Positions 53,082-63,275 of a DNA stretch of 64,000 bases are shown here, in pieces. Origin of the DNA: Afipia sp. P52-10. GTDB taxonomy: Bacteria; Pseudomonadota; Alphaproteobacteria; Rhizobiales; Xanthobacteraceae. Numbering within the stretch: position 1 is the first letter of the stretch; the number at the start of each line of letters is the position of its first letter. A program made the position numbers and the translations under genes. Where the stretch lies: assembly GCF_000516555.1 (NCBI RefSeq), contig NZ_AZSJ01000003.1, positions 2,103,302-2,167,301 of the forward strand, given 5' to 3'. The notes beneath the pieces were generated by a model. That model had not been told where the DNA came from and did not search any database. It was given only the letters and a program-made list of their open reading frames with translations.

Positions 53082-54260
53082 ATGCAGGCGCTCGACGGAA
53101 TCAAGGTGCTGGATTTGGGCCGCGCGCTCGCGGGGCCGATGTGCGGATTGCTGTTGGCCGATCTCGGAGCCGACGTCATCAAGATCGAGCCGCCCGGCCT
53201 CGGTGACGACAGCCGAGAATGGCCGCCGATGATGAACGGCGAGAGCAGCTACTTCCTCAGCGTGAACCGCAACAAGCGCAGCATCGTGCTGGATCTCGCC
53301 TCCCATGAAGGCAAGCAGGTGTTCCTGCGGATGGCCGACACGGCCGACGTGGTCATCGAGAACTATCGCGCCGATGTGATGGATCGCCTCGGGCTTGGCT
53401 ACGATGTCCTGAAGCAGCGCAACCCGCGGCTCGTCTACTGCGCGCTCACCGGCTTCGGCCGCACCGGGCCACGCCGGGCGATGCCGGCCACTGATGTCTA
53501 TGCGCAGGCCTTCGCCGGCGTCATGGGCCTGACGGGAGAGCCCGGCGGCGTGCCGCTGCGCGTCGGCGTCAGCCTGTGCGATGTGACCACCGGCCTGTTC
53601 GGTGCCTATGGCGTGCTCGCCGCGTTGCAGGCGCGCCACCTGACAGGACATGGCCAGTTGGTCGATACCTCGCTGATGGAGGGACAGATGGCGTTCCTCT
53701 CCTATCTGATCACGGCGTTCCAGGCGACGGGCAAGGTGCCGCAAGCGCAGGGGCGCGGGCATCCGAGCATCGTGCCTTATGGTTCGTTCCAGTGCAGCGA
53801 CGGCTGGGTCTCGCTTGCAACCTTCAACGACAGACTCTGGCGCCGCGCCGCGCAAGGCCTGGGTCTTGCGGACCTGGCCGAAGACCCGCGCTTCGACACC
53901 AATCCCAAGCGGCTGGAGCGCCGCGAGGAATTGATCGCGATCCTCGACGCGCGCTTCCGAACCAAGACCGTCGCCGAGTGGGTTGCAATCATGGAGGCGT
54001 TGGATGTGCCGCTTGCGCCGGTGAATACGCTCGATCGGCTGCTGGCGGACCCGCAGGTCGCCGCCCGCGACATGCTGCAGACCTTCACGCATCCTGTGGC
54101 CGGCGAGGTCAGCACGTTCGGCTTCCCGGTGAAGTTCTCGGAGACACCGTGTGCCTTCACGCGTCCGCCGCCGACGCTTGGGCAGCACACGCAGGAGGTG
54201 CTGCGCGAATATGGCTTCGCCGATATGGCCGTCGGGACGAGGTCTGGAACGACGGCATGA
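53082..54260 (+). CDS. CaiB/BaiF family CoA-transferase (2)
   Basis: A 392-residue class III CoA-transferase. It starts MQALDGIKVLDLGRALAGPMCGLLLADLGADVIKIEPP, with NRNKRSIVLDLAS next and the conserved aspartate in PATDVYAQAFAG. It is the last complete gene of the Bug 3 operon, 145 bp after the glutaconate-type subunit B. Two CoA-transferases of different types in one operon suggest two acid-activation steps or redundant donors. Confidence 0.92.
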   Translation: MQALDGIKVLDLGRALAGPMCGLLLADLGADVIKIEPPGLGDDSREWPPMMNGESSYFLSVNRNKRSIVLDLASHEGKQVFLRMADTADVVIENYRADVMDRLGLGYDVLKQRNPRLVYCALTGFGRTGPRRAMPATDVYAQAFAGVMGLTGEPGGVPLRVGVSLCDVTTGLFGAYGVLAALQARHLTGHGQLVDTSLMEGQMAFLSYLITAFQATGKVPQAQGRGHPSIVPYGSFQCSDGWVSLATFNDRLWRRAAQGLGLADLAEDPRFDTNPKRLERREELIAILDARFRTKTVAEWVAIMEALDVPLAPVNTLDRLLADPQVAARDMLQTFTHPVAGEVSTFGFPVKFSETPCAFTRPPPTLGQHTQEVLREYGFADMAVGTRSGTTA

Positions 54261-54289
54261 CACCGCGGCAGAATGAGGCTGCGCTCCGT

Positions 54290-54637
54290 CAAAGACTCCG
54301 CGTCAGCGGATCGAACAGGGTCGTCGAAGGTCAGCGGCGTTGCCAGCAGCCCCTGCTGCGTCGCGTAGCCAAGGATCAGTGTCAGCGATGGCCGCAGCGC
54401 TTCGACCCCGAAGGGCAGGAAATCCGGCCGCGTGGATGGCGCCGCGGCCTTGGAGTCCTTGAGCAGCCGGAACATCTCGCGCACCGCATCCGGTCTCGTC
54501 TCCGCAAGGGCGCTGCTGACGACGGCGACATGGTTGACTGGCACCGCGCCAAGCTTCGCTGACCAGGCCGTCGCTGCGGCTTCAACCGGACCGGTCTGTT
54601 GTGGTCCGGTGCCGGTCCGGTCCAGGGTTTTCTGCAA
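54290..54637 (-). pseudogene. C-terminal remnant of a binding-protein or dihydroxyphthalate-decarboxylase-like gene
   Basis: The minus-strand frame from 54637 reads AATAWSAKLGAVPVNHVAVV, RPDAVREMFRLLKDSKAAAP and PFGVEALRPSLTLILGYATQQGLL, which resembles the C-terminus of periplasmic-binding-fold proteins related to 4,5-dihydroxyphthalate decarboxylase. Near 54305-54325 a one-base shift would give LTFDD...LFDPLTRSL and a stop at 54290-54292, which reads better than the existing frame. No N-terminal part is present. It seems a decayed gene left between two operons. The family is tentative. Confidence 0.45.
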
Positions 54638-54732
54638 CGACTGGATAGGGTGCGAGGAACAGCTGCGATACCTGGTGCGATTGAAGCGCGATGCGATTGG
54701 GATGAATCATCCTCGCGCCTTAGCTCATTGTC

Positions 54733-54784
54733 TAAGCATGATCTTTTCGGAACATCGCTTCACGCTTTTCCGGATCATGCTTTA
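54733..54784. repeat. Inverted repeat, terminator-like, before the SDR gene
   Basis: The arms AAGCATGATC (near 54734) and GATCATGCTT (ending near 54783) are perfect. The inner part is imperfect (TTTTCGGAA against TTTTCCGG). The block overlaps the 3' end of the convergent SDR gene. A related CATGATCCGG-type motif is at 52938-52950. Confidence 0.6.
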
Positions 54785-55534
54785 GAACGACACGTTGATG
54801 CCGCCGTCGACGAAGATCGACTGACCAGTGACGTGGCCGGCCTCCGCCGACAGCAGGAAGACGGCCATGTTGGCGACGTCATCGGCGGTGGTCATCTTCT
54901 TCAGCGGCGTCCGCTCGGAGAGGCGGTGCTGATCTCCCGGCGGGATCACGGCGTCGAGCAGCGGCGTTGCGACGAAGCCCGGATTGACGGTGTTGATGCG
55001 GATGTTGCGGTCGGCGACCTCCATCGCCGCCACGCGGGTCAGCGCATCCACGCCAGCCTTGCTCGCGACGTAGGTGGAGATGTTCTTGTAGCCGTGCGGC
55101 ACCACGCCGCTGGAGGTGTTGACGATCGCGCCGCCGCCGGTGCGCAGCATCGCCGGAATCTGGTGCTTCATGCAGAGGAAGACGCTGCGCAGGTTGGTGT
55201 CGATGATGCTCTGCCAGGTGTCGAGATCGAGTTCGTATAGCGGCTTGCGATTGTGCTGGGCGATGCCGGCATTGTTGAAGGCGAGGTCGAGCCGGCCGTA
55301 CTGGGCGATGGTGGCTTCGACCAGCGCCTGGATGTCCTCCGGTTTGCGCACGTCGGTCTGGTGGGCGGAGCCGGTGCCGCCGGCCTCGCGGATGGCGGCT
55401 AGCGTCGCTTCGCCACCCTTGATGTCGGCGACGACGACGCGCGCGCCCCGGGCGGCGAGCTGTATCGCCGCGGACTTGCCGATGCCCGAGCCTGCCCCGG
55501 TTACGATTGCCACTTTGTCCTGAAAGCCGGTCAT
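54782..55534 (-). CDS. Short-chain dehydrogenase/reductase (SDR)
   Basis: A 250-residue NAD(P)-dependent oxidoreductase. TGAGSGIG is the cofactor motif (12-19), NNAG is present, and the catalytic Ser (TSSGVV) and Tyr/Lys (YVASK) are in place. It probably oxidises or reduces a hydroxyacyl compound. It is divergent from the acyl-CoA dehydrogenase operon at 55756, with 221 bp between starts. Confidence 0.92.
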   Translation of the reverse strand: MTGFQDKVAIVTGAGSGIGKSAAIQLAARGARVVVADIKGGEATLAAIREAGGTGSAHQTDVRKPEDIQALVEATIAQYGRLDLAFNNAGIAQHNRKPLYELDLDTWQSIIDTNLRSVFLCMKHQIPAMLRTGGGAIVNTSSGVVPHGYKNISTYVASKAGVDALTRVAAMEVADRNIRINTVNPGFVATPLLDAVIPPGDQHRLSERTPLKKMTTADDVANMAVFLLSAEAGHVTGQSIFVDGGINVSF

Positions 55535-55755
55535 GTGCGTCGGAATGTCCTATCGATGAAGGTGTAGCGATGCTGACCGGAATCGAAGCCGGTCCGGGCC
55601 GATCCTGTCATCTCGGAGGAACGGCCGGCATCCATCCCCCGCAAACTTCACATTCTTGAAACTCCGCTCCCGCCGGCTGCGCCAATTGTTTGGCTTGCGG
55701 CGATCGACTAGCGTCCCGCGTCTCAACAAGAAGAACGGTGTGAAGAGGAGGAGCA

Positions 55756-56871
55756 GTGCCTCAAGCCATGCTTGACGACCCCGATGGTGCGCTCGCGATC
55801 CTGCGCGAGAGCGTCGCACATTTTGCTGAACATCATGACGGGGTGCGGGCACTGCGCGAGAAGCGTCGGCAAGGCGGCGATCTCGACCGCGCGCTCTGGA
55901 CGGCGATGGCAGAGGCGGGCTGGACCGGATTGCTGTTGCCGGAAGAGCTGGGCGGCAGCGGCCTCGGTCTGCGTGAGCAGGTGGTCTTGAGCGAGGCGCT
56001 CGGCCGTGCACTGGTCTCGGAGCCTCTCGTCAGTCTTTCGGTCTTCGCCGGCGCGCTGCTCGCGGCGGCACCGGCATCGCCGCAGCGCGACAGGCTCTCC
56101 GCAGGCGTGGCCAACGGCAGTCTGATCGTCGCGCCGGCCTGGCGCGATGGCGAGAAAACGCTGTCGGCGACTGTGGCGGCGGATTCGGTCGTGCTGAATG
56201 GCGACAAGCATTTCGTCGATGGTGGCCGTTCGGGTGATGCATTGCTCGTGGTGGCGGCGACGGATGCGGGGGCTTGCCTGCTGAGCGTGCCGTCGCATGC
56301 GGATGGTGTTTCGATCGTTCCGCGCCCCGGCATCGATGGCGCATCGCTGGCCTCGGTCCGGTTTGCATCCTGTCGTCTTCCGGCGGAGAGCGTGCTGGCG
56401 CGGGCGGACAGTGTCGCCGCGCTGTTGGACCGGCCGATCCACATGGCGCGGGTTGCGCTTGCCGCCGAGTTGGCCGGCGTCGCGTCCGGCGCGCTCGATC
56501 GGACTGTCGCCTACGTCAAGGAACGCGTGCAGTTCGGCAAGCCGATCGGCAGTTTCCAGGCGATCCAGCATCGGCTGGTCGAGATGTGGATCGATGCCGA
56601 GCTCGCCTGCGCGGCGGTGACCAATGCGGCCGAGGTGGCCTCGACCGGCACGGAGCGCGACGCCAGGCTCGCCGGGCTTGCGGCGAAGGCGCGGGCCGGG
56701 GATGCGGCCGTGTCGATCTGCCGCCGTGCCGTGCACTTGCATGGCGCGATGGGCTTCACCGACGAGTGCGAGATCGGACTTTCCCTGAAGCGTGCTATCA
56801 GTCTCAACGCGATGCTCGGACAACCCGAGCAGTTGCGCTTGCAATTCGTCGAACTCGAAAGGGCTGCATAA
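55756..56871 (+). CDS. Acyl-CoA dehydrogenase (2)
   Basis: A 371-residue acyl-CoA dehydrogenase. GTG start at 55756 preceded by AGGAGGAG, a strong site. It has GWTGLLLPEELGGSGLGLREQVV, RVQFGKPIGSFQAIQHRLVEMWID, and LHGAMGFTDECEIGLSLKRA. It has less of the usual middle beta domain than the classical family. It starts an operon of dehydrogenase, hydratase, dehydrogenase and ABC transporter genes. Its stop (TAA) overlaps the next start by 1 bp. Confidence 0.91.
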   Translation: MPQAMLDDPDGALAILRESVAHFAEHHDGVRALREKRRQGGDLDRALWTAMAEAGWTGLLLPEELGGSGLGLREQVVLSEALGRALVSEPLVSLSVFAGALLAAAPASPQRDRLSAGVANGSLIVAPAWRDGEKTLSATVAADSVVLNGDKHFVDGGRSGDALLVVAATDAGACLLSVPSHADGVSIVPRPGIDGASLASVRFASCRLPAESVLARADSVAALLDRPIHMARVALAAELAGVASGALDRTVAYVKERVQFGKPIGSFQAIQHRLVEMWIDAELACAAVTNAAEVASTGTERDARLAGLAAKARAGDAAVSICRRAVHLHGAMGFTDECEIGLSLKRAISLNAMLGQPEQLRLQFVELERAA

Positions 56872-57647
56872 TGGAAAACAAGCTCATCAAAACAGAAATC
56901 AAGAATCATGTCGCGGTGGTGACGATGGACGCACCGCCCGTCAACGCCCAATCGAAGGACTTCATCGAGGAACTGATCTCGGTGTTCGACGAGCTCAATG
57001 CGACGCCCGAGGTGCGGGTGATCGTTTTGACCGGCGCGGGCAAGGTGTTCTCCGCCGGCGCGGACATCAAGTCGCGCAACAGCTCGCGTGAGATCACGGC
57101 CGACACCTACCGGCACCTGCGCCGCGCGCGCGAGGCGGGTTTCGTCATCATGGAATCGAACAAGGGCGTGATCGCCGCGGTGAATGGGCCTGCACTGGGT
57201 GCCGGCATGGGCCTGGCCGTGTGTTGCGACATCATCGTCGCCTCGGACAACGCGGTGTTCGGCCTGCCGGAGATCGATATCGGACTGATGGGCGGGGTGC
57301 GTCATACGATGCGGCTGATTCCGCAGTCGCTGACCCGGCGCATGGTGCTGTCGGGCTATCGCGTGCCGGCCGCGGAGCTGTTCCGCCGCGGCATCATCGA
57401 GGATTGCGTGCCGCTCGATCAGCTGATGCCGACCGCGATGAAGATCGCCAACGAGATCGCCAAGAAGAGCCCGATGGCGCTGAAGCTCGCCAAGCGCGCC
57501 ATCAACACCGTCGAGACGATGGGGCTGAAGGACGGCTATCGCTTCGAGCAGAACCTCACCGTGGAAATGACCCAGCACGAGGATTCCAAGGAGGCGATGC
57601 AGGCGTTCCTCGAGAAGCGGCCCGCGGTCTTCAAGGACATCGTGTGA
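56871..57647 (+). CDS. Enoyl-CoA hydratase/isomerase family protein
   Basis: A 258-residue crotonase-fold enzyme. The oxyanion-hole parts are GAGKVFSAGADIKSR and VNGPALGAGMGLAVCCDIIVASD, and FGLPEIDIGLMGG has the usual Glu. The last 70 residues form the trimerisation helices. It should hydrate an enoyl-CoA made by the dehydrogenases on either side. It is tightly coupled: TAATG with the previous gene and GTGATG with the next. Confidence 0.91.
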   Translation: MENKLIKTEIKNHVAVVTMDAPPVNAQSKDFIEELISVFDELNATPEVRVIVLTGAGKVFSAGADIKSRNSSREITADTYRHLRRAREAGFVIMESNKGVIAAVNGPALGAGMGLAVCCDIIVASDNAVFGLPEIDIGLMGGVRHTMRLIPQSLTRRMVLSGYRVPAAELFRRGIIEDCVPLDQLMPTAMKIANEIAKKSPMALKLAKRAINTVETMGLKDGYRFEQNLTVEMTQHEDSKEAMQAFLEKRPAVFKDIV

Positions 57648-58804
57648 TGACGATTGATTGGAATGACCTTCCGGACGAACAGTTCCGAAGCGAATTCCGT
57701 GCGTGGGTCGAGGCCAACTGTCCTCGATCCATGCGCTTCATGCGCAAGCAGCGGCCGCTCTTCAACGAGGTGGCCGAGTGGTATCACGCATTGGCCGCGA
57801 AGGGGTGGCTCGCGCCGACCTGGCCACGTGAGTATGGCGGCATGGGGCTCTCGCCTGCCAAGCACATGATCTACGTGGAAGAGTGGGGGCGGCTCGGTTG
57901 CCCCCGCATTCCGGACCATGGCATCGGTTTGGTCGGACCGCTGCTGATCCAGCACGGCACCGAGGCGCAGAAGGCGCATTATCTGCCGCGCATTCTCTCC
58001 GGCGAGGATGTCTGGTGCCAGGGTTACTCGGAGCCGAACGCGGGCTCCGATCTCGCTAGCCTGCGAACCGAGGCGGTGCGTGACGGCGACGTGTTCGTCG
58101 TCAACGGCCAGAAGATCTGGACCACACTCGCGCATTGCGCGAACTGGATGTTCGTGCTGGTGCGGACCTCCAAGGACAGCAAGGTGCGCCAGAAGGGGAT
58201 CACCGTCCTGCTTCTCGACCTCAGCGATCCCGGCGTGCGGATTCGGCCGATCGTCAACCTGCGCGGCGAGGCCGATTTCTGCGAGGTGTTCTTCGATAAC
58301 GTGCGGGTGCCGGTCGCAAACGTCGTCGGCACGATCGACGAGGGCTGGACGGTTGCGAAATCCGTGCTCGGGCACGAGCGCATCTTTCTCGGCGCGCCGA
58401 CCCGTCCGGAATATGCGCTCGGTCGGCTGGAGAAGCTGGCGGAGGCGCGGGGCGCGTTCGATGATCCAGCATTCCGGTCGCGTTATGCCAAGCTGCGGCT
58501 CGATCTGTACGATCTCGGCTCCGGCTTCGAGCGGTTCGCCAAGGTGCTGCGCAGCGGCGGCGAGCTTGGCGCCGATGTGTCGATGCTGAAGATCCTGGCG
58601 ACTGAGCTGTATCAGCGCATCACCGAAGAGATGCTGGTCATCGCCGGCGAAGAGGCGCGCTATGACGACGATCTCGATGCCGCGGGCGAACAGATCGATG
58701 CGATGAACCTGTTCCTCGATTCGCGGGCGCCCGCCATCTTCGGCGGCTCCAACGAGATCCAGAAGAACATCCTGGCGAAAGCCGTCCTTCAGCTACCGGG
58801 CTGA
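57647..58804 (+). CDS. Acyl-CoA dehydrogenase (3)
   Basis: A 385-residue dehydrogenase. It has LAPTWPREYGGMGLSPAKHMIY, QGYSEPNAGSDLASLRTEA, NGQKIWTTLAH and FGGSNEIQKNILAKAVL, a typical family end. The start ATG (57647) overlaps the stop of the hydratase by one base. It probably forms a complex or two-step pair with dehydrogenase 2, as in some pathways with two subunits. Confidence 0.92.
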   Translation: MTIDWNDLPDEQFRSEFRAWVEANCPRSMRFMRKQRPLFNEVAEWYHALAAKGWLAPTWPREYGGMGLSPAKHMIYVEEWGRLGCPRIPDHGIGLVGPLLIQHGTEAQKAHYLPRILSGEDVWCQGYSEPNAGSDLASLRTEAVRDGDVFVVNGQKIWTTLAHCANWMFVLVRTSKDSKVRQKGITVLLLDLSDPGVRIRPIVNLRGEADFCEVFFDNVRVPVANVVGTIDEGWTVAKSVLGHERIFLGAPTRPEYALGRLEKLAEARGAFDDPAFRSRYAKLRLDLYDLGSGFERFAKVLRSGGELGADVSMLKILATELYQRITEEMLVIAGEEARYDDDLDAAGEQIDAMNLFLDSRAPAIFGGSNEIQKNILAKAVLQLPG

Positions 58805-58818
58805 CATCGGAGCAGGGC

Positions 58819-59647
58819 ATGACGATGGGAGCGGGAACGGCATTGACGCGGGACGATCCGCAAGCAGCCAGCGGCGCAGCGTCCGGGCAGGCCGGTGCGG
58901 CTGCCGGCGATGCCGTGCTGGTCGGGGAGGGGCTGACCAAGGTGTTCGCCGGTTTCGCTGCGGTGAAGAACGTCAACCTCAGCATCCGCCGCGGTTCGAT
59001 TCACGCGCTGATCGGGCCGAACGGCGCCGGCAAGACCACCTGCTTCAACCTCTTGACCAAGACGCTGACGCCGACCAGCGGCCGCGTCATCTTCGATGGG
59101 CAGGACGTGTCTGCTCTGCGTTCCTCGGAGGTTGCGCGTCGCGGGCTGGTTCGCTCGTTCCAGATTTCGGCCACCTTTCCGAACCTCACGGCGCTGGAGA
59201 ACGTGCGCGTCGCGCTGCAGTCGCGGTTCGGCATGGCCTATCACTTCTGGCGCTCGCTGCGGGCCGTTGCGCCGCTGAACCGGCGCGCGGAGGAGCTGCT
59301 CGAGCAGGTGGGGCTCGCCGATAGCCGTCATATCGCGGCATCGGATTTATCTTACGGCAAGAAGCGCGCGCTGGAGATCGCGACCACGCTGGCGCTGGAG
59401 CCGAAGGTGCTGCTGCTCGACGAGCCGACCGCCGGCATGGGGCATGAGGATATCGCGCCGATCACCGCGCTGATCCGGGCGGCGGCGGTCGGGCGCACCG
59501 TGCTGCTGGTGGAGCACAATCTGTCGGTGGTGTCGGACCTCTGCGATCGGATCACGGTGCTGCAGCACGGCCAGGTGCTGGCCGAGGGCTCCTATCAGCA
59601 GGTTTCCGGCAATCCCGACGTGATCTCGGCCTATATGGGAGGCGTCG

Positions 59648-59655
<8 letters not shown>
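58819..59655 (+). CDS. Branched-chain-type ABC transporter ATP-binding protein (LivG-like)
   Basis: A 278-residue ATPase. Walker A is GPNGAGKTT, the signature is LSYGKKRALEIATTLAL, and Walker B is VLLLDEPTAGM. The N-terminal 30 residues are an Ala/Gly-rich extension not typical of the family. It is followed at once by a second ATPase, and two permeases. This set imports branched-chain amino acids or aromatic and short-chain acids; context favours the latter. Confidence 0.93.
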
Positions 59656-60385
<730 letters not shown>

Positions 60386-60391
60386 GGCCGC

Positions 60392-61279
60392 ATGTTCGAG
60401 AGCATCTCGCCCCAACTGCTGTTCGGCCAACTCCTGCTCGGCCTGATCAACGGCGCCTTCTATGCGATGCTGAGCATGGGCCTCGCGATCATCTTCGGTC
60501 TGATGAACGTGGTGAACTTCACCCATGGCGCGCAGTACATGCTCGGCGCGTTCGTCGCCTGGCTGCTGCTGCAGCATCTCGGCGTGCCCTACTGGGGCGC
60601 GCTGGTGATCGCGCCGGTCGTGGTCGCCGCCTTCGGCATGGTGATGGAGCGTCTGGTGCTGCGCCGGCTGCAGAACCTGGATCACCTCTACGGCCTGCTC
60701 GCGACCTACGCCGTCGCGCTGATCGTCGAGGGCTTGATCAGCCGCAATTACGGCTCGACCGGCCTGCCCTATGACAATCCGATCCCGTCGGGGATCAATC
60801 TCGGCTTCATGTTCCTGCCGTATTACCGCGCCTGGGTGGTGCTGTTCTCGCTAGTCGTCTGCATCGGCACGTGGATCATGATCGAGCACACCAAACTCGG
60901 CGCCTATCTGCGCGCGGCCAACGAACGGCCGGCCATCGTCGAGGCGTTCGGCATCAACGTGCCGAAGATGATCACGCTTACTTACGGCTTCGGCGTCGGC
61001 CTCGCCGCCCTGAGCGGCGTGCTCGCGGCGCCGATCTATCAGGTCTCGCCGTCGATGGGCTCGAGCGTGCTGATCGTGGTGTTTGCCGTCGTCGTCATCG
61101 GCGGCATGGGCTCGATCGCCGGTGCGATCGCCACCGGCTACATCCTCGGTGTGGTCGAGGGTCTGACCAAGGTGTTCTATCCGCCGGCGGCGAGCGTCGT
61201 GATCTTCCTGTTCATGATCGTCGCGCTGTTCTTGAGGCCGTCCGGCCTGTTCGCGGGCCGCAGCGAGGGTGCGCGATGA
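60392..61279 (+). CDS. Branched-chain-type ABC transporter permease (LivH-like)
   Basis: A 295-residue permease with about eight membrane helices. GLINGAFYAMLSMGLAIIFGLMNVVNFTHGAQYMLGAFVA is typical. LGAYLRAANERPAIVEAFGINVPKM is the LivH/M loop that contacts the ATPases. Follows LivF-like by 6 bp. Confidence 0.93.
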   Translation: MFESISPQLLFGQLLLGLINGAFYAMLSMGLAIIFGLMNVVNFTHGAQYMLGAFVAWLLLQHLGVPYWGALVIAPVVVAAFGMVMERLVLRRLQNLDHLYGLLATYAVALIVEGLISRNYGSTGLPYDNPIPSGINLGFMFLPYYRAWVVLFSLVVCIGTWIMIEHTKLGAYLRAANERPAIVEAFGINVPKMITLTYGFGVGLAALSGVLAAPIYQVSPSMGSSVLIVVFAVVVIGGMGSIAGAIATGYILGVVEGLTKVFYPPAASVVIFLFMIVALFLRPSGLFAGRSEGAR

Positions 61280-62256
61280 GCTGGAAAATGCTGGTGGTGA
61301 TCGCGGCGCTGCTCGCCGCCCTGGCGGCGCCGTTCGTCGTCTATCCGGTGCTGCTGATGACGATCCTCTGCTTCGTCATCTTCGCATCCTCGTTCAACCT
61401 GCTGCTCGGCTATGCCGGTCTGCTCTGCTTCGGCCATGCGATGTTCTTCGGTGGCGCGGCCTATATCACCGGCCATATCCTGAAGACGACGGCGGTGCCG
61501 CTGGAGGTGGGGATTCTCGGCGGTGTCGCGGCGTCGGCGTTGCTTGGGCTCGTGATCGGCTGGCTGTCGATCCGGCGGCAGGGCATTCAGTTCGCGATGA
61601 TCACGCTCGCCTTCGCCCAGTTCGTCTACTTCATCCTGCTGCAGGCGGAGTTCACCGGCGGCGAGAACGGCATGCAGGGCATTCCGCGCTCCGCTCTGTT
61701 TGGCCTGATCGATGTGCGTAACAACTTCAACTACTACTACGTGGTTCTGGCGATCTCGGCGGCAGCGATCTTCGCCTTCTACCGGGTGGTGCATTCGCCG
61801 TTCGGCGAGGTGTTGAAGGCGATCCGCGACAACGAGGCGCGGGTCGAGTCACTGGGCTTCGATCCGGAAAAATTCAAGCTGGTGGCGTTCACCCTGTCGG
61901 CGGCGATGGCCGGTCTCGCCGGCGGTTTGAAGGCGACGGTGTTCCAGTTCGCGACCCTGACCGACGTCTCCTGGCAGGTTTCGGGCGAGGTCATCCTGAT
62001 GACGCTGCTCGGCGGGCTCGGCACGCTGACCGGTCCGATGTTCGGCGCGGCGATCATCATCCTGATGAACGATTACCTCGCGGGTTTCGGCGAGTGGGCG
62101 CTGATCGCGCAAGGCTGTATCCTGCTAATCGTCATCGTGTTCTTCCGTCGCGGTTTCGTTGGCGAGTTGTCCGCGCTCGGCGCTTATCTGACGCGGCGCA
62201 AGGCACAGGGCGGCGCTGGGTCCGCGGCGGCGCCGGCCGTCGGGCAACAGAGCTAG
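61276..62256 (+). CDS. Branched-chain-type ABC transporter permease (LivM-like)
   Basis: A 326-residue permease. ATG at 61276 overlaps the LivH stop by 4 bp. Has FNLLLGYAGLLCFGHAMFFGGAAYITGHIL and LKAIRDNEARVESLGFDPEKFKLVAFTLSAAMAGLAGG. A substrate-binding protein gene is not found next to these genes in the window, so it may be beyond the end or elsewhere. Confidence 0.93.
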   Translation: MSWKMLVVIAALLAALAAPFVVYPVLLMTILCFVIFASSFNLLLGYAGLLCFGHAMFFGGAAYITGHILKTTAVPLEVGILGGVAASALLGLVIGWLSIRRQGIQFAMITLAFAQFVYFILLQAEFTGGENGMQGIPRSALFGLIDVRNNFNYYYVVLAISAAAIFAFYRVVHSPFGEVLKAIRDNEARVESLGFDPEKFKLVAFTLSAAMAGLAGGLKATVFQFATLTDVSWQVSGEVILMTLLGGLGTLTGPMFGAAIIILMNDYLAGFGEWALIAQGCILLIVIVFFRRGFVGELSALGAYLTRRKAQGGAGSAAAPAVGQQS

Positions 62257-62301
62257 CGCGGTTCGCGCGGAGAACGTGGTCGCTCCGGTCTGGATCGTGA
62301 T

Positions 62302-63081
62302 CTAGAATTCGATATCGATCGGTTCGTCGAACGGGTCGCTCGGCCGCATCTCCCTGGCGGCCCGCTGCAGGATGGTCAGGTAGCGATCGTGGTTTTGCCG
62401 GATGCGCTCGCTGGCGCCGCCGAGGCCGAGCGCGACGGGCTGGTTCTGGATGCGGATCGGCAGCAGCACGCAGATGGTGGCGCCGCCCAGGAACGGCACG
62501 TTTTCGGTCGCGGCATAGCCCTTGCTGCGGATCTGCTTCAGCCGCTTGAGCATTTCCGGAATCTTGACGCGGTCGGCGGCCTTCTCGGTGGCGATGTTGG
62601 CGCGGCGGATGATATTGTCCAGCTTGTTGTCGGGCATGGTGGACAACAACAGCCAGCCGGCGGCGGACTGGGTGAGCGGCCTGAGCGCGCCTTCGTCGAC
62701 ATGAAACCGCAGCGCGTGGACCGACTGGATGATCTGGACGTATTGCAGGTAGACGTCGTTCTTGGTGACGATGGAGACGGTCTCGCCGGTGGCCGCGTGG
62801 ACGTCGCGCATCGCCTCGAGCACGCGGCTCGTGCCGAACAGCGCCCGCGGTACCCAGTCGCCAAGCGCGGTGACCTTCGGCGTCGGAAAATAGAGCCGCT
62901 CGCCGCGATCGAAATTCAGGTAGCCGAGGCTGATCAGCGTCTTCAGCAGCACCGTCGTACTCGACTGCGGATAGCCGAGCGCGGCGGCGATGTCCGACAT
63001 GGCGCGCGGCTCCCGGGTCTTTTTGAAATACTCGAGGATTTCGATCGCCCGCGTTGCCGATTTGACCTGCGAGGTGGTCAT
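62302..63081 (-). CDS. IclR-family transcriptional regulator (6)
   Basis: A 259-residue regulator. Start ATG 63081 (MTTSQVKSATRAIEILEYF) is preferred, with GGAGGAG nearby; the longer frame starts in the promoter. The winged helix is AMSDIAAALGYPQSSTTVLLKTL; the effector domain follows. It is convergent with the ABC transporter operon and divergent from the luciferase-like gene. Confidence 0.92.
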   Translation of the reverse strand: MTTSQVKSATRAIEILEYFKKTREPRAMSDIAAALGYPQSSTTVLLKTLISLGYLNFDRGERLYFPTPKVTALGDWVPRALFGTSRVLEAMRDVHAATGETVSIVTKNDVYLQYVQIIQSVHALRFHVDEGALRPLTQSAAGWLLLSTMPDNKLDNIIRRANIATEKAADRVKIPEMLKRLKQIRSKGYAATENVPFLGGATICVLLPIRIQNQPVALGLGGASERIRQNHDRYLTILQRAAREMRPSDPFDEPIDIEF

Positions 63082-63125
63082 CGCTTTGCTTCTCCTCCGC
63101 CGGCCAACTTTATGGTTGTGAAATT

Positions 63126-63147
63126 GAACAGTACATATGAGTTGTTC
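63126..63147. promoter_or_regulatory. Palindromic operator candidate between IclR6 and the monooxygenase
   Basis: GAACA-N3-CATATG-N3-TGTTC, perfectly symmetric in all three conserved blocks. It lies between two divergent starts (63081 and 63276), so it is a good IclR6 site candidate. Confidence 0.6.
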
Positions 63148-63275
63148 TGGCACCTCCACAATCCGCATGAGATCATGATCGCAGTCAAGGCGTGAACGCC
63201 TGTCGTGCAGGCAAATGAGCGCGAGACAATGATCTTCCGGTGCCGCACCGGACGGCGCTCAATGGGAGGAATGAG

